Assembly: GCA_003971905.1 (NCBI GenBank)
Contig: RSEE01000006.1
Coordinates: 620,001-684,000, forward strand
Origin: Moniliella sp. 'wahieum'
Taxonomy: Eukaryota > Basidiomycota > Moniliellomycetes > Moniliellales > Moniliellaceae
Direction: 5' to 3'
DNA length: 64,000 nt
Position numbers and translations under genes: made by a program. This document shows, one piece after another, positions 1 through 10,610 of the stretch. The notes under the pieces are model-generated. The model ran no database searches. It saw only the letters and a program-made list of their open reading frames with translations, and was not told the DNA's origin. Each line of letters opens with the position of its first letter. Within the stretch, counting starts at the first letter, position 1.

Positions 1-2625
1 GTCGCACCGGCCCCGCATGGGCGAGGCGGCATACGAACACTACAAAGTTGCGTACAACCGTCGTGCTCTGTTGTACGAGTGGATCGGTGCGCTGTTGGGT
101 GCAATCAAGACAGCCTACAGTTCTTCGGACCGGCTGGCGATTCTGGAAAGTATGGGATGCTGCTCGAGGCGCGCAACTTTAGTGCGGCCGTGTTTGATGC
201 GCCCGAGACTGGGGCCGAGGAGAAGAAAAAGTACCAGGATACGCTGTACCAGTGTCTTGTGTATGCCTTGAATGAGCTCAACAAAAAGGGCGTGTACCAC
301 AACAACCTCATCTTTGCTGGCCGCCTCCTTGCCCATGCTTTGTTCCGCATCCCCTCGGTCGAGAGCAATTGCTGCGGGCCCTCCCGGTACATAAAACGTC
401 GCTCGAGCGGGTGGCCACGAGGCAAAATGGGACGAAAACAGGCCGGTAGGCGAGGCGTGGGACTCCTTCCTCGCCTGCTTTCCTGACCATCTGCGTGTGT
501 TTTGTTTCCAGGACGCTGGGACTTACCTTGCTCAGGTGGGCGCGCAGCCAGCGCCCAAGGAGCCCGAGGAAGAGAGGAGCAGTAAGCACGTTCCCAAACC
601 ACCTACCTATCTCGTCCAGTGCGACGGGGGTGGAATTGAGATGAGCGGCAACTGGCTTCGGAGGTGGCAGAGCGATGACTCGGAAGTGGTGTTTAGCTTC
701 TTCCGCAACTTTCATCGGCAACTCGATCGACTGATCCAGATTAGCTTGCCGCCCGAGGCTCATGGGTTGTTCTTTGGTGCACCGGCTTATGCTCACATTG
801 CTGCTTCGATCCATCACAAGTGCGTCTCGCTTGTCCACCGCTCGCTCAACTCGGTCACGACCCAGCAAAGTCAGAACAGCTTGTATGTGACCCTCCCTCC
901 TGTTTCCATCGAAAGCGATTCCCCGCTAACTTTGTTGTTCCGGTTGCATAGCAACCCAGGCGAGACGGCCAACGTATTGCTGGGAAGCTCGAATGGCAAA
1001 CCCAAACACCTCGACATGGCCACCACCCGATGCGTCTCGGCAGTGGTAGAATCGGTAACCTATGGCGAACCACGCACGTCTCCCCGCCAAGCGCATCTCT
1101 TTCTCCCCAGCATCCAACTCCACCTCACTGTCTTGTCAAGCGTACCTCCCTCTATGATGTGCAAGGCGTGTTTTGTCTGTGGGACTGGATCGACGCCCTG
1201 ATGGAGCAGGTTGCGGCCGTGGGGCTACCGATCCCCGCGGTGATGGATCTGGAATGGGTGATTGGTGTCGCGCGAATGATTTGCAGGAGGCGGACCATGC
1301 GGTAGCGTTGATGCGTACGCTGGCGTTTTGTTACGGCAACTTTGGCCTGTTGATGTCCTCGACGCGTCTGCGGCGTGCCCTGGGAAGAAACGCTGCTGGC
1401 GCCGCTCATCTTTACCAAGCTCTTCCTCTCTTGGTCCTACACGATTCGCGCCTACTTTCTCCACACCCTGGTCTTCCGCATCGGCCACATCACCGACTTC
1501 CCTGCCCCCGCCGACGATCCAGCCAACAACTCTGCCAGTCAGATCGCGCACCTACTCCATACACGTCTCGACGATGTACGCACGTGCTACGAAGAACTCC
1601 TTTCCGATTCTGGCCGGGACAGTAGCAGCAGCGACAGCGGCCGGCGCTCCCCCTCGATCTACTCGGCCATCCGGACCATTGTGGTGGGCACCAGCGCGAC
1701 CTCCCGCTCCCCGCACCTTACCATCGATTCCGACACGGACGCATCCAATTCGAACGAATCGCTTCTGTCTGCTTCGCCAGTTGGCACGCCCCTCGGCACC
1801 CCCTTGGCAACACCTACCTCATCCCCCTCGGGCCTGGGCAAAGCGAACGGATCTTAGGTCTCTCCTCCGTCGGGGGCAACACGAGTGGCAGTGCGGAGCC
1901 GAGCAAGCGGCGTGGTTTCTCGGCCTGGGCAAGCGACACAAGGATTCTGCCGACCCCACGCCTGCTCGCTCTGCCAGCTTGGCCGCACGGCGAGAGGCAC
2001 GCAAAGGTCTCGTTCCTCCAGTGGCGCGCACCTGCGCCTCGCCTCGACCCCGGCGTTGTCCAAAGTGGGCGGCAAGGCCGCCACGAGCAACGAGCACTTG
2101 GCGCGTAACGCGTCTTTTGATCTCCAATCCGACCGTGCACCGACGAGTGCCAGTGCACCCTACCTTCGTTCCCACTCGTCCGATGGTCTCCGCGTCCCAC
2201 CAAGCCTCCCCGTGTATCGCGCGACTTTGCCAACCGTCCGAGTCTGGTGCCCGGCCCGGCGGCCGACTTGGTCGCAGGCGAGCGGAGGAGCGAGGATCCG
2301 GCCCGAGCCAGCTCGGTATCCGCCCGACGCGCATCGACGGTAGACGAGCGCGCGTTCCCGCGTGCGCTCCAGCCGTATGCAATGCAAAGCTTACGCGAGT
2401 ACGAACAGACAGTCAACGTACGTCCCCCTCGAACCCCCCCCCCCACCCATCCCCACTATGTGACCCGTAGGCCTGTCTTTGGCCGGACCTGACCTGACCT
2501 GACCCCCGTTTTCCTTTTTTTCGCCGCAGGAACACGATGAGTTCATCTCCAGTCTTCCGCTAGACCAGAGGACGGACGTGCCGCGCTTGGCGGTCGCTTG
2601 GCCGGCCATGTGGCAGGGCGAGTGA
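1..2625 (+). CDS. DUF1765-like (UPF0592) protein, 5' end outside the window
   Basis: The 3' part of a gene that enters from the left edge. Readable blocks in three alternating frames include a helical segment near 100-330, a conserved block near 1150-1320 (SLYDVQGVFCLWDWID) and a block near 1330-1500 (LFLSWSYTIRAYFLHTL), followed by a Ser/Thr/Pro-rich tail. The order of an acidic DHAVALMRTLAF block, a W-S-x-x-I/V-R-x-Y/F motif and a low-complexity tail fits my recollection of the fungal DUF1765 family, which has no firm biochemical function. The last intron runs 2418-2529 (GTACGT to CAG), and the final exon reads EHDEFISSLPLDQR and stops at 2623-2625. Frame changes inside conserved blocks look like single-base sequence errors. 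The family call is from memory of the pattern and is moderate only. Confidence 0.55.
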
Positions 2626-3575
2626 TTGGTTTCTCCTCTACCACCCCCTCCCCCTATACAGTTCCCTGATCTCCTCTCTTCCCATCACGCTCACTTTCTC
2701 CCCCTTCTATCTGCTCTGCTTGCCTGTTCCGCTTGCTACTAGGATTTGTTTGCGTTGGATCGAATATCATTTTACCCCCCCCCCCCCCCCCCCCACCTCC
2801 CTGTTCTTTTTGTCTGGTGGTTTGCGTCTCCTAGGTGGAGATTCGGCGGTGCATGTACCTAGCTAAGACCAAAGATCTAAGAATGGATGTAGGGCATGGC
2901 CAGTGCCGAGCCATGCGACGCCAGCGGCCAGCGTCGCTACTGTACCGTGCCAAGGATGCGCGATGCTCCAGTAGGAACAGAGAAGGCGGCGTTGGGAAGA
3001 TCAATCACGAGGTACTAGGGGTAGGTAGGTAGCCCGATCCATGGCATCTGCTCTGCTCTGCTTTCTACTCGAACCAGCTCGTGCCGGGACGGAACCAGTG
3101 GCTAACACACGCTGGCAGCCAACGGCCCCAGACGCAACACACGGCACCACAATCGAGGGAAACAAACGAGGGGAGCGGGACAAGACAAAAGCGAAGCGAG
3201 GTAGAAGGGTGAGACAAGCGACCAGCGCGGACGGGTCGGAACAAAGAACAGAGGAAAGAGCCAGCACGACTGGTACCAGTCCAGCCAGATCGTCAGGGGC
3301 GGGATGGGCAAGGGAGCATGCAAAGGGATGAGGGGTATGCAAAGTTGGCGGTTGCGAGCTTGTATGGCAAGGGAAGCGAGGGTGCGAGAGGGGGCTACTG
3401 AGTCGTATGGGATGAAGGCGGGAGAGTGCGAACGCGTAACAAGGGTTGGTCCTCGTGTACGGGGAGGAGACTAGGCGAACCAAGAGGGGATGGGCGAGCG
3501 GAATGAGCGGAGACGAGGTGAGGGAGGAAAAAGGGTGGGCGGGGGTGGAGGCCGACGCCGAGCGGGCACGTGTGA
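2626..3575. other. Intergenic, convergent 3' ends
   Basis: This lies between the DUF1765-like gene and the end of the makorin-type gene. It holds a 20-base C run at 2775-2794 and a purine-rich stretch from about 3100. Open frames here are low complexity and have no recognisable domain. Part could be the 3' UTR or a frame-shifted tail of the makorin gene. Confidence 0.5.
2775..2794. repeat. Homopolymer run of 20 C
   Basis: Uninterrupted C20 directly after TTTA, in the 3' flank of the first gene. A run of this length is probably mis-sized in any read technology. Confidence 0.9.
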
Positions 3576-5119
3576 CTACGGCCGCAGAGGCAGGCACCGA
3601 AGATGGAGCGGGTTTGCCATTGGCCAAGGGCAACAGATGCGCGGGAAACCGTCCCTGGCAATACCAGAGGAAATGGAAGCGGCGCGAGCGGCACGGGCTT
3701 TGCGTGCGGCGGCAGCCGCGGCGGCGACAGAACTGCGCCGCTCGAGAGGTGGACCTTCACTGCCAGACGAAGCGGTGGTCCCGGCGCGCGGCCGTGTAGC
3801 CGCTTGAGCCGAAGGAACGGGCGACATGCGCGGGGACGCAGCGGGCGAAGCGGTCATGGGTGTCAAGCCTAACCCCGACCCACCAAAGGGGGTGCGGGCA
3901 CGACCGATCGAGCCAAAGCGACGTAGGGTAATGGGTTGATGGTGGGGCCGCGGAGGTGGGTGGGAGGAAGTGGATTCAGTATCGGACACCTCATCCTCTG
4001 AGGGCGGGTAGGAGCGGTGTTGGGCCACGCGACGCCGTGCAGAGAGACGCGCTTGCATCTGCTCGGCGCCCACGCCAAACCGAAAGGGGCGGTTCGACAT
4101 GGAGTGGAGGTAGAAGCAGTCGTCGCCAAAGGGACAAAAGGGGCCTCGTGACGAAGAGAGGGATTTGGTAAAATAGCGGCACGGGGTTGAACTTTTCGGG
4201 GCCAAGGCGTGGTCGATGCGGGCTTTTTGGCTTCGCCCGTAACAAATCGGGGGAGCGGACGCAAAGGAGGGACTGGGTGCGGCACAGCGGGCAGCACTTG
4301 AAGTTGCTTGTCAGTTCCTTTTCATCGTCAGTCGAGCCCTGTTGGCGCCAGTTGCGCAAACAGTCAACGCAAAAGGCATGGTCGCAGTTTTGCAACAAGC
4401 CGTACGCAATAGGCTGGTCGCCACAGATTGCGCAGGGTGGACGCGGCAGAGTGGGATCTGACACCTCGTCGATGATGATGATGATGATGATGATGACGAT
4501 GATGGTGACGGCGGGAACGGTGAGGGTGCGCAGACTGTCTGACGACGCGTCTTCGTCGTCATCAACAGATTGGGATTTGGGGAGAAGGCTGCCCAAAGGC
4601 CGGATCCGCTCGGGATAGGCGGGCACGGTGCGCGCCGCGGGCCCAATGGGCGGGGGACGCGGGTGGACACGGCATGGTCATCCAGATTGACGCCTTCTCC
4701 GTCAGAGGAGGAGCTGCTGCTGCTGCTGCCGCTGCGGCTGCTATCGGACGAAGCATCGCTGGGCGGCGGGAGGCGTGTGGAGAGCCAGGGCGACGAGAGG
4801 GGGAGGGCGGGCATGAGGGAGTGCGTGATGGGGTGCATGAGGGGGCGGTGGACGAGGGCGTGGACATGGGTGGTGGTGGTTGGTGGTGGTGGTGGGCGGC
4901 GGGCAGACAGATGGCCGTGGGGCTGCGCCACCGGTGTCGGGGGGACTCGGCGGCAGCCAAGGGGTGGTGCGATTCTGGATGGCCAGGAGAAGCGAACTGA
5001 ATGTACGGGCGAATATAATCGCCGGTGTCTGCTTCGCTGGGGCGTGCGACACCGCCCTTGCCTGCCCCCTGCGCTCGCCCGGCGCCTGTCTGTGCGGCTG
5101 GGATCTCGATCATCGTCAT
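3576..5119 (-). CDS. Makorin-type RING and CCCH zinc-finger E3 ubiquitin ligase
   Basis: Predicted E3 ligase. A C3HC4 RING is readable on the minus strand around 4450-4260: CAIC, NCDH, FCVDC and CPLC supply the eight zinc ligands. It is followed by a CCCH finger around 4180-4100 (CRYF...CPFGDDCFYLH). RING followed by C-x-Y-F...C-P-F-G...C-x-Y-x-H is the makorin signature. Typical makorins also have CCCH fingers before the RING, and I see none here. The N-terminal part is Pro/His/Ser/Ala-rich with an acidic patch (VDDDEDASSDS) and an in-frame run of isoleucines. A one-base frame change lies between the RING and the CCCH, near an A run at about 4225. The C-terminal tail is Ala/Arg/Ser-rich. The start is uncertain: ATGs at 5119 or 4626 are possible. 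The gene is divergent from NOG2. Confidence 0.78.
4471..4494. repeat. (GAT)8 trinucleotide repeat inside the makorin-type gene
   Basis: Eight GAT units, read as eight ATC (Ile) codons on the minus strand in the same frame as the acidic segment before it and the RING after it. Confidence 0.9.
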
Positions 5120-5409
5120 CGATCATCTCGATCATCCAGCATCGGCCCACTCGCCCTGCCACTGCCCCCGTGCGCCCCAGCGCCCCTCCCAGTGTGCCCC
5201 TCGCTGCTTTCAAATTCAATTCACCAGGGCTCCCATTGAAAGTTGAAATGCCCCTGCCCTGGCGTTGCACCGAGCCTAGCCCCATTCCGCCGCCGCCACC
5301 GCCCTCATTTTTTTTTTGCCCGCTCAGCCGCAGCGCCGCTGGTTGGCCTCGGATCCAAGTCAGGTGTGCCTGCCCCCCCCACCACCACCACCTCTCTCTC
5401 TCCTCCCCA

Positions 5410-7655
5410 ATGGTGGCCACAACCAACGGCAAGGGCAAAGCCTCTGCCCCCGGCATCAAGAAAGTCAAGGGCGAGAACTTTTACCGCGACGCCAAAGGTG
5501 CCCGGCGGGTCAAGCTCCTCTCCAAGGATGGCATCGCCAGCAAGGGCATCCGCGACCGCAAGGGCAACCTCATCCGTGCTGCCCAGTTCCAGAGCAGCGA
5601 GGCCAAGCCAGGCCGTGTCCACCGGACCGCCGCTGGTTCGGCAACACGCGCGTGATCAGCCAAGATGCGCTCGCCCATTTCCGCGAGGCCCTCGGAGCCC
5701 GGTCAACGACCCGTACAGTGTCCTCCTCCGCCGCAACAAGCTCCCTATGAGTTTGATTACCGATCAAAAACCGAGCGAGACGACGCAGGGAATTGGCGGC
5801 TCTCGTCTTACCGAAGTCGAGAGCTTTTCTGACACGTTTGGGCCCTCGTCCCGCCGTAAGCGTCCCCGTTTGGACCCGAATGCCGTCAGCTCGTTTGCCG
5901 ACTTTGCCGCCTCCGGTACGACGGCCGTCGAGGTATCGGAGGCCAAGGTGCGCGAGGAGGAGGAAAAAGCCCGAGGTGCTCATCTCGTCTCGGACGATCG
6001 CGAAATCCCCATTCTGGCCCCCGAGGAGAACCCGTATGAGATCCCCGTGGAGCGGGGTCGCTCGCAGCCGGCGTACTCCAAGGGTCAATCGCGCCGGATT
6101 TGGGCCGAGCTGTACAAGTTGATTGATTCGTCTGACGTTGTGATCCATGTGCTCGACGCGCGTGACCCCGAAGGAACGCGCTGCCGTACTGTTGAAAAGC
6201 ACATTCGCGACGAAAAGCCGCACAAGCACCTTGTCTTCTTGCTCAACAAGGTAGACCTTGTTCCCACCTGGGTCACGGCCAAGTGGGTCAAGCATCTGTC
6301 CAAGACGGCGCCTACGCTTGCGTTTCATGCTTCCATCAACAACTCGTTTGGCAAGGGCTCGCTCATCAGTCTCTTGCGTCAGTTTTCCCGTCTGCATTCG
6401 GACAAGAAACAGATCTCGGTTGGGTTTGTCGGATACCCCAATGCGGGTAGAGCAGCATCATCAATACCCTCAAAGCCAAGAAGGTCTGCACCGTTGCCCC
6501 CATCCCGGGCGAGACCAAGGTGTGGCAGTACATCTCGCTCATGCGGCGCATTTACCTGGTTGATTGCCCCGGGATTGTGCCGGTCGGGATGAAGGATACG
6601 GAGACGGCGACTGTACTCAAGGGGGTGGTGCGAGTGGAGAATCTGAGACGCCTGCGGAGCACATTCCCACCCTGATGACCCGGGTGGAACCGGTGCACCT
6701 GCAAAAGACCTATGGTTTGGCCAAGTGGAAGGATGCGGAAGATTTCCTGGGCCAGTTGGCCCGCAAGATGGGCAAGTTGGTCAAGGGTGGCGAGCCCGAC
6801 CATCAGGCTGCTGCCAAGATTGTGCTCAACGACTGGATTCGGGGCCGCATCCCCTTCTTCGTCCCTCCGCCCGGGTTTGAACAGATGCCTTCCAAATTCT
6901 CCAACAAGGCTGCCAAGGCCGAACTTTTGACGGTTCCCTCCGTCTCGGCGAAGGATGTCACCAAGCTAGCCCGGTCGGCGGCCCAGGCGGACGACGAAGA
7001 GACTGGTGGCGAGTTTACCAAGTTTGGCGACACGGACGACGAGGAAGTGGCCGTGGCTGAGGAGGATGAGGAACAGGAGGATGAAGACGAGGACGAGGAT
7101 GAGGACGAAGATGGCTCGTCGGACGACGAGGACGGTCTGCAGCAGCTCAAGTGGACCGACGTATTTGGCGCTGGCGCTGGTCCCTCGTCCCGTCCTGCGG
7201 ACGGCGAAGAGGGGAGGAAGATGTGGGTGGACGTGGACGTGTGGATGTGGGACAAGATGAGGACGAGACGAGGGTGAAGAGCTGGATGCTGCCTCCTCGG
7301 GTGCGGAAGTGACGATGACCACCGAGGCTGGGCCGAGTGAGTCGGAAGACGAGGCGCAGCAAACGTCAAGGCACCGCGGATGACCACGTCGAAGCGCAAG
7401 GCGGAGAATTACTACACGCATGCCAATGTCAAGAACAAGAACCGGGCGCGGGCGGCGCAGAATGTTGACCGCGTGGCATGCCCAGGCCGCGCGTCCCAAT
7501 CGCGTTGGTGCCAACGGGCGGGCAGCCCGGACGCAAAAGAACAAGAAGCGCAGGTAACCCACCCACCTTTAACCTTCACTCTACGTGTCGTTCTACTACA
7601 CTTTCACTTGATTTGCTCATACCTCTCCAACAGGCAAGATGGTTCCATAGTGTAG
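5410..7655 (+). CDS. NOG2: Nucleolar GTP-binding protein 2 (pre-60S export GTPase)
   Basis: GTPase of late nucleolar and nucleoplasmic 60S assembly (NOG2/NUG2 family, YlqF/YawG type with circularly permuted G motifs). In order: an N-terminal basic region ([24 protein letters not shown]), [10 protein letters not shown] before the G domain, G4 NKVDLVP, the G1 P-loop (GYPNAGKSS once a lost base at about 6449 is allowed for), G2 GET and G3 [14 protein letters not shown], an Asp/Glu-rich tail and a Lys/Arg-rich end follow. The length of about 720 residues fits the family. One intron runs 7554-7633 (GTAACC...CAG) before the last codons. Frame breaks near 5632, 5701, 6449 and 6645 are each explained by one base missing from a CCC, GGG, AA or GG run, so the gene is very probably intact in the organism. 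The start at 5410 is the first ATG before the conserved basic block. Confidence 0.95.
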
Positions 7656-8041
7656 ACTTTTGGGGGGGTCAAAAAGACAGAAGGGCCACGTGTAGCATAG
7701 CATGAGCACTGGGCAGACGAGAGCGCTTGCATGGACAGAAGAGAGCAATGGGCAGAGAGGGCTTGGTCTGGTGGATGCACTGCGCAAGGGAAGAAATCTG
7801 GTGGCTGTGGGGCGCTGCCCCCCGACCACAATGCAGAAAGAAGTAATACAGTCGAAGTGGGGCCTGGCGTGGAGTCGGTCCCATGGGGTCGTTTTAGTGG
7901 GAGCGCGAGCGGTGGCGCAGTCAGAGGATGCAGAGGGAGAGGACCAGAAGAAGGCGGGGTGGCCAAGGGGTCGCGGAGGTTGGTTGGGCCTCTGCGATGG
8001 AGCAAGAGACGCTTTTGATGGGCCAGTTTCATCCTAGCTCT
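7656..8041. other. Intergenic, between convergent genes
   Basis: The 3' flanks of NOG2 (+) and the desaturase (-). I see no gene or repeat here. Confidence 0.6.
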
Positions 8042-9532
8042 TTACTCCTCTGGGACGCCCTGGTCGCCCGAGGTGCGAGACCGCTTGACGCGAGCCCAGA
8101 TGCCCGCGTCGGTGCCAAAGACAAACTGAGCCGTGACCAAAGGCCACGAGGGTGTTGCGGCAGACAGTCATAAAACTCGGGGCACATCTTGCGCAGCGCA
8201 GGCAGCTTGCTCCACGCGACCGAGGGGAAGTCGTGGTGCTCATTGTGGTAGCCGACATTGTAGTGAACCAGTTGAGCGGGCCATAGTACGACCAGGTTTC
8301 TTGCTGAATGTCACCAAAGAGGTAGTGTTCGGCGATAAAGTGACCAGCACAGGGGTGCCAGCTGCCGGCCAAGAAGGCCGAGAGGGCGAAATAATACAAG
8401 GGGGTGAAGCCAAAGTTGCGCGCAATGACCACATCAAACACAACACCTGCACCGGCATTGAGCAATGCCAGGATGTTAGCCGCTGGGAACGGATGAAGGT
8501 GGGACGCAAAGCATAAAAGAAGATTTGGAAGGTACTAAAAGGCAACGAAGCAGGTTAGCCGGGCTGTCCACATCCTTGCCCCGTCCCAGGCGATTCGAAC
8601 TTACGCAAAAAAGGCCTTGCCAAGTACATTGTTCAAGCACAGCAACTCCAACCTCGAGGGAAGATCGGTGTCAACGCCATCCTCGCCCATACTTGTGGTG
8701 CTCCATGTGTATCGTTTGAACATCATGGCGTACGGGACGCCAATCGGCAAGTTGGTCACAATGGCCCAGAGCCGATTGGCATCGATCGACTGGAAGGCAA
8801 GGTTTGGGTGATCTCATGAATGGCCAAGAAAAGATTGTGCGTCGCCGTCGCACCCACCACATAGGCAATCAGCAAAAGCCGCCAGTCGAGCCACCCCCAC
8901 CCCGTGTACGACAGACCGATGGCAATGCCAATCTGAAGCAGCGTAACCGCGCCGCTGATCCACTTGGTCAGCGGTTCGTAGCCCATCAGCGTCTTGACCT
9001 CAGGTGAGCCTTCAAGATCGCCCAACGACGACTTCGGTGTGGCTCCTCGGTCAACAGCCACAGAAAATCGTCGGCCGGAGGCGGCGTAACGCGTTTCTTG
9101 GGGACCCAAGGGTAGCCCGACGGCAGCGTATGGTTCTCCTTGGCCTGCTGCGCATCCGGGACAAGGCCAATTTCAGAGGGCTTGACACCAGCCGCAAGCT
9201 GCTCGCGCTTCTGCTGCGCCCGCCAGTCGGTTGCAGCAGGAAAGGGGAAGGCCTTTCCTCGTCGCTGGTCGGGGGCGTCGCCGTGCCACCGCCCAGGCCA
9301 TCCGACCCGGATCCAGCCGAGTTCAACGGGGCAGTGGCACGGTGGCGCAAGGCAGCGGCAGCGAGCCATCGGCGGACGGTGCTTTGGAGGCGAGGGACGC
9401 CTTGGCAGCTGCAGCTTCGGCTGCGAGGGAGCTGCGCGTAGGAATGTCGCCGTACAGGTGAGGCGGCAGCTGCTCCAGGCCGCCAAAGAAGGACCAGTCG
9501 ACGCTGGGGGGCTGAGCGCCGAATCCAAACAT
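8042..9532 (-). CDS. DSD1: Sphingolipid delta-4 desaturase (dihydroceramide desaturase)
   Basis: Di-iron ER membrane enzyme that introduces the delta-4 double bond in the ceramide long-chain base, giving the sphingadienine precursor of glucosylceramide. The characteristic N-terminal block DDFLWLLTEEPH is present. Three histidine boxes can be read: HNLFLAIHEIT, HMEHHK and HNEHHDFPS. The first box reads HEITQ as sequenced, where H is usual, and lies in a stretch with a likely lost base. Hydrophobic segments sit between the boxes. An intron spans 8535-8604 (GTAAGT, branch GCTAAC, TTTTAG). Frame breaks near 8259 and 8710 are single-base losses. The start chosen at 9532 (MFGFGAQPP) gives an extension of roughly 120 residues before the conserved block, longer than in animal and plant DEGS proteins. 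The stop at 8042-8044 follows a Lys/Arg-rich tail. Confidence 0.92.
8535..8604 (-). other. Intron of the desaturase gene
   Basis: Donor GTAAGT, branch point GCTAAC and acceptor TTTTAG, 70 bp. Splicing joins GKAFFA to the next hydrophobic segment. Confidence 0.85.
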
Positions 9533-9973
9533 CGCCGCAGACAGGCAGGAGACGGAGGAGAAGAAGAGACGGGAGGAAAGGCCGGGAAGACGGGGCAACA
9601 AGAGAAGTGGGCGCCTAAAGAACAGCCACGCAAGACAAGTGCCGGCGGCGCCTCTCTTGAGCTTGAAGCCTGCAGCTTCAGTACTCCGTCTGCTTCCCGC
9701 CTCGCCCAGCGCCAATCGCCCCATCTGCCCTGGGCGCCGCAGCAGGGCACCGCGCCAGTCTTACCTGGCGCTCTCTTCGGCCGCACTTGAAACTTTTCTG
9801 TGCTGAGCAGCGTTGTTGAGCGCTGGGCGGATGCGCTGATCCGCAGATTATCAATTGACGCGCTTGGCAAGGCTCCACGGGCGCAAGTAAGTCCCCGGCG
9901 AGTCGCCGATACAAAACACCCGGGGATCGGCTGGACAGTTGTTGCTCAGCCCATCCGGTGTCTCCAGCTGCTG

Positions 9974-10001
9974 AGCTTCAGCTTCAAGCTTCAGAGCTTC
10001 A
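9974..10001. repeat. AGCTTCA/GCTTCAA short repeat cluster
   Basis: Four GCTTCA cores at spacings of 6, 7 and 8 bp, related to the GAAGCTT arrays elsewhere in the window. Confidence 0.7.
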
Positions 10002-10571
10002 GCAGGCTCCAGCGTCGGCACGAGCCCCTCTGCCACCTGTCTACGCCGCTGGCAACATCGCAACACCACACCATCCATGCGCGCTACTGACTACCCGCCC
10101 GCTGTTCGCCAGTCTATATTCAGTGTGCCGGGGATGCACGCGAGTGGATCCACTCCCTTCTTTTGGCCATTCGAGGAGTGTGCGTACGGATAGTACGTGT
10201 TTGTCTCTCCAGAATGTGCCTGCAAGAGAATTAATGATACCTTGGTGAAAGGCATTCCAGTGGCATAGCTCTACCATGAACAGATTTGGGAAGCATCCAT
10301 CTCGTCGGGGTATGAACGTGAACGTTGAACTGTGTGGAGCAAGATAAAAAAAACCTTCCTCGCTCTTTTCCCCCTCACACTGTCTTCCCACAGCTCTTCT
10401 CCACATTGAGGGCTCTGATTTATGATAGGCAACCGATGCTATACTGCACGGGTTTTCTTCGGCTATGGGCATCAAACTCGTCACACTTGAAGGAAGAGAC
10501 ATTTGATATTCATACGAAGTACATTTTGTACTTGTGCCAGGCGCTAGTTTCTCGCCGTGCGCGCTACAGTA

Positions 10572-10593
10572 TGCCCTCGGTTTTCCGAGGGCA
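10572..10593 (-). terminator. Perfect 9-bp hairpin with TTTT loop after the ADH gene
   Basis: TGCCCTCGG-TTTT-CCGAGGGCA, 17 nt after the ADH stop codon, so inside the predicted 3' UTR. The structure is certain from sequence. A role in 3' end formation or mRNA stability is inference only. Confidence 0.55.
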
Positions 10594-10610
10594 CGGAAAA
10601 CGAGAGCCGT

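Larger units (their letters stand above)
9533..10610. other. Intergenic: desaturase upstream region and ADH 3' flank
   Basis: Contains a GCTTCA-type short repeat cluster at 9974-10001 and a perfect hairpin at 10572-10593. Open frames in this stretch are low complexity and are rejected as genes. Confidence 0.5.

Noticed and set aside
5570-6397. Open frame (-) opposite NOG2
   Set aside because: Shadow of the GTPase gene with no domain of its own.
8585-8610. TTCGAA-containing segment considered as a tRNA T-loop
   Set aside because: It lies in the desaturase intron. No acceptor or anticodon stem can be formed.
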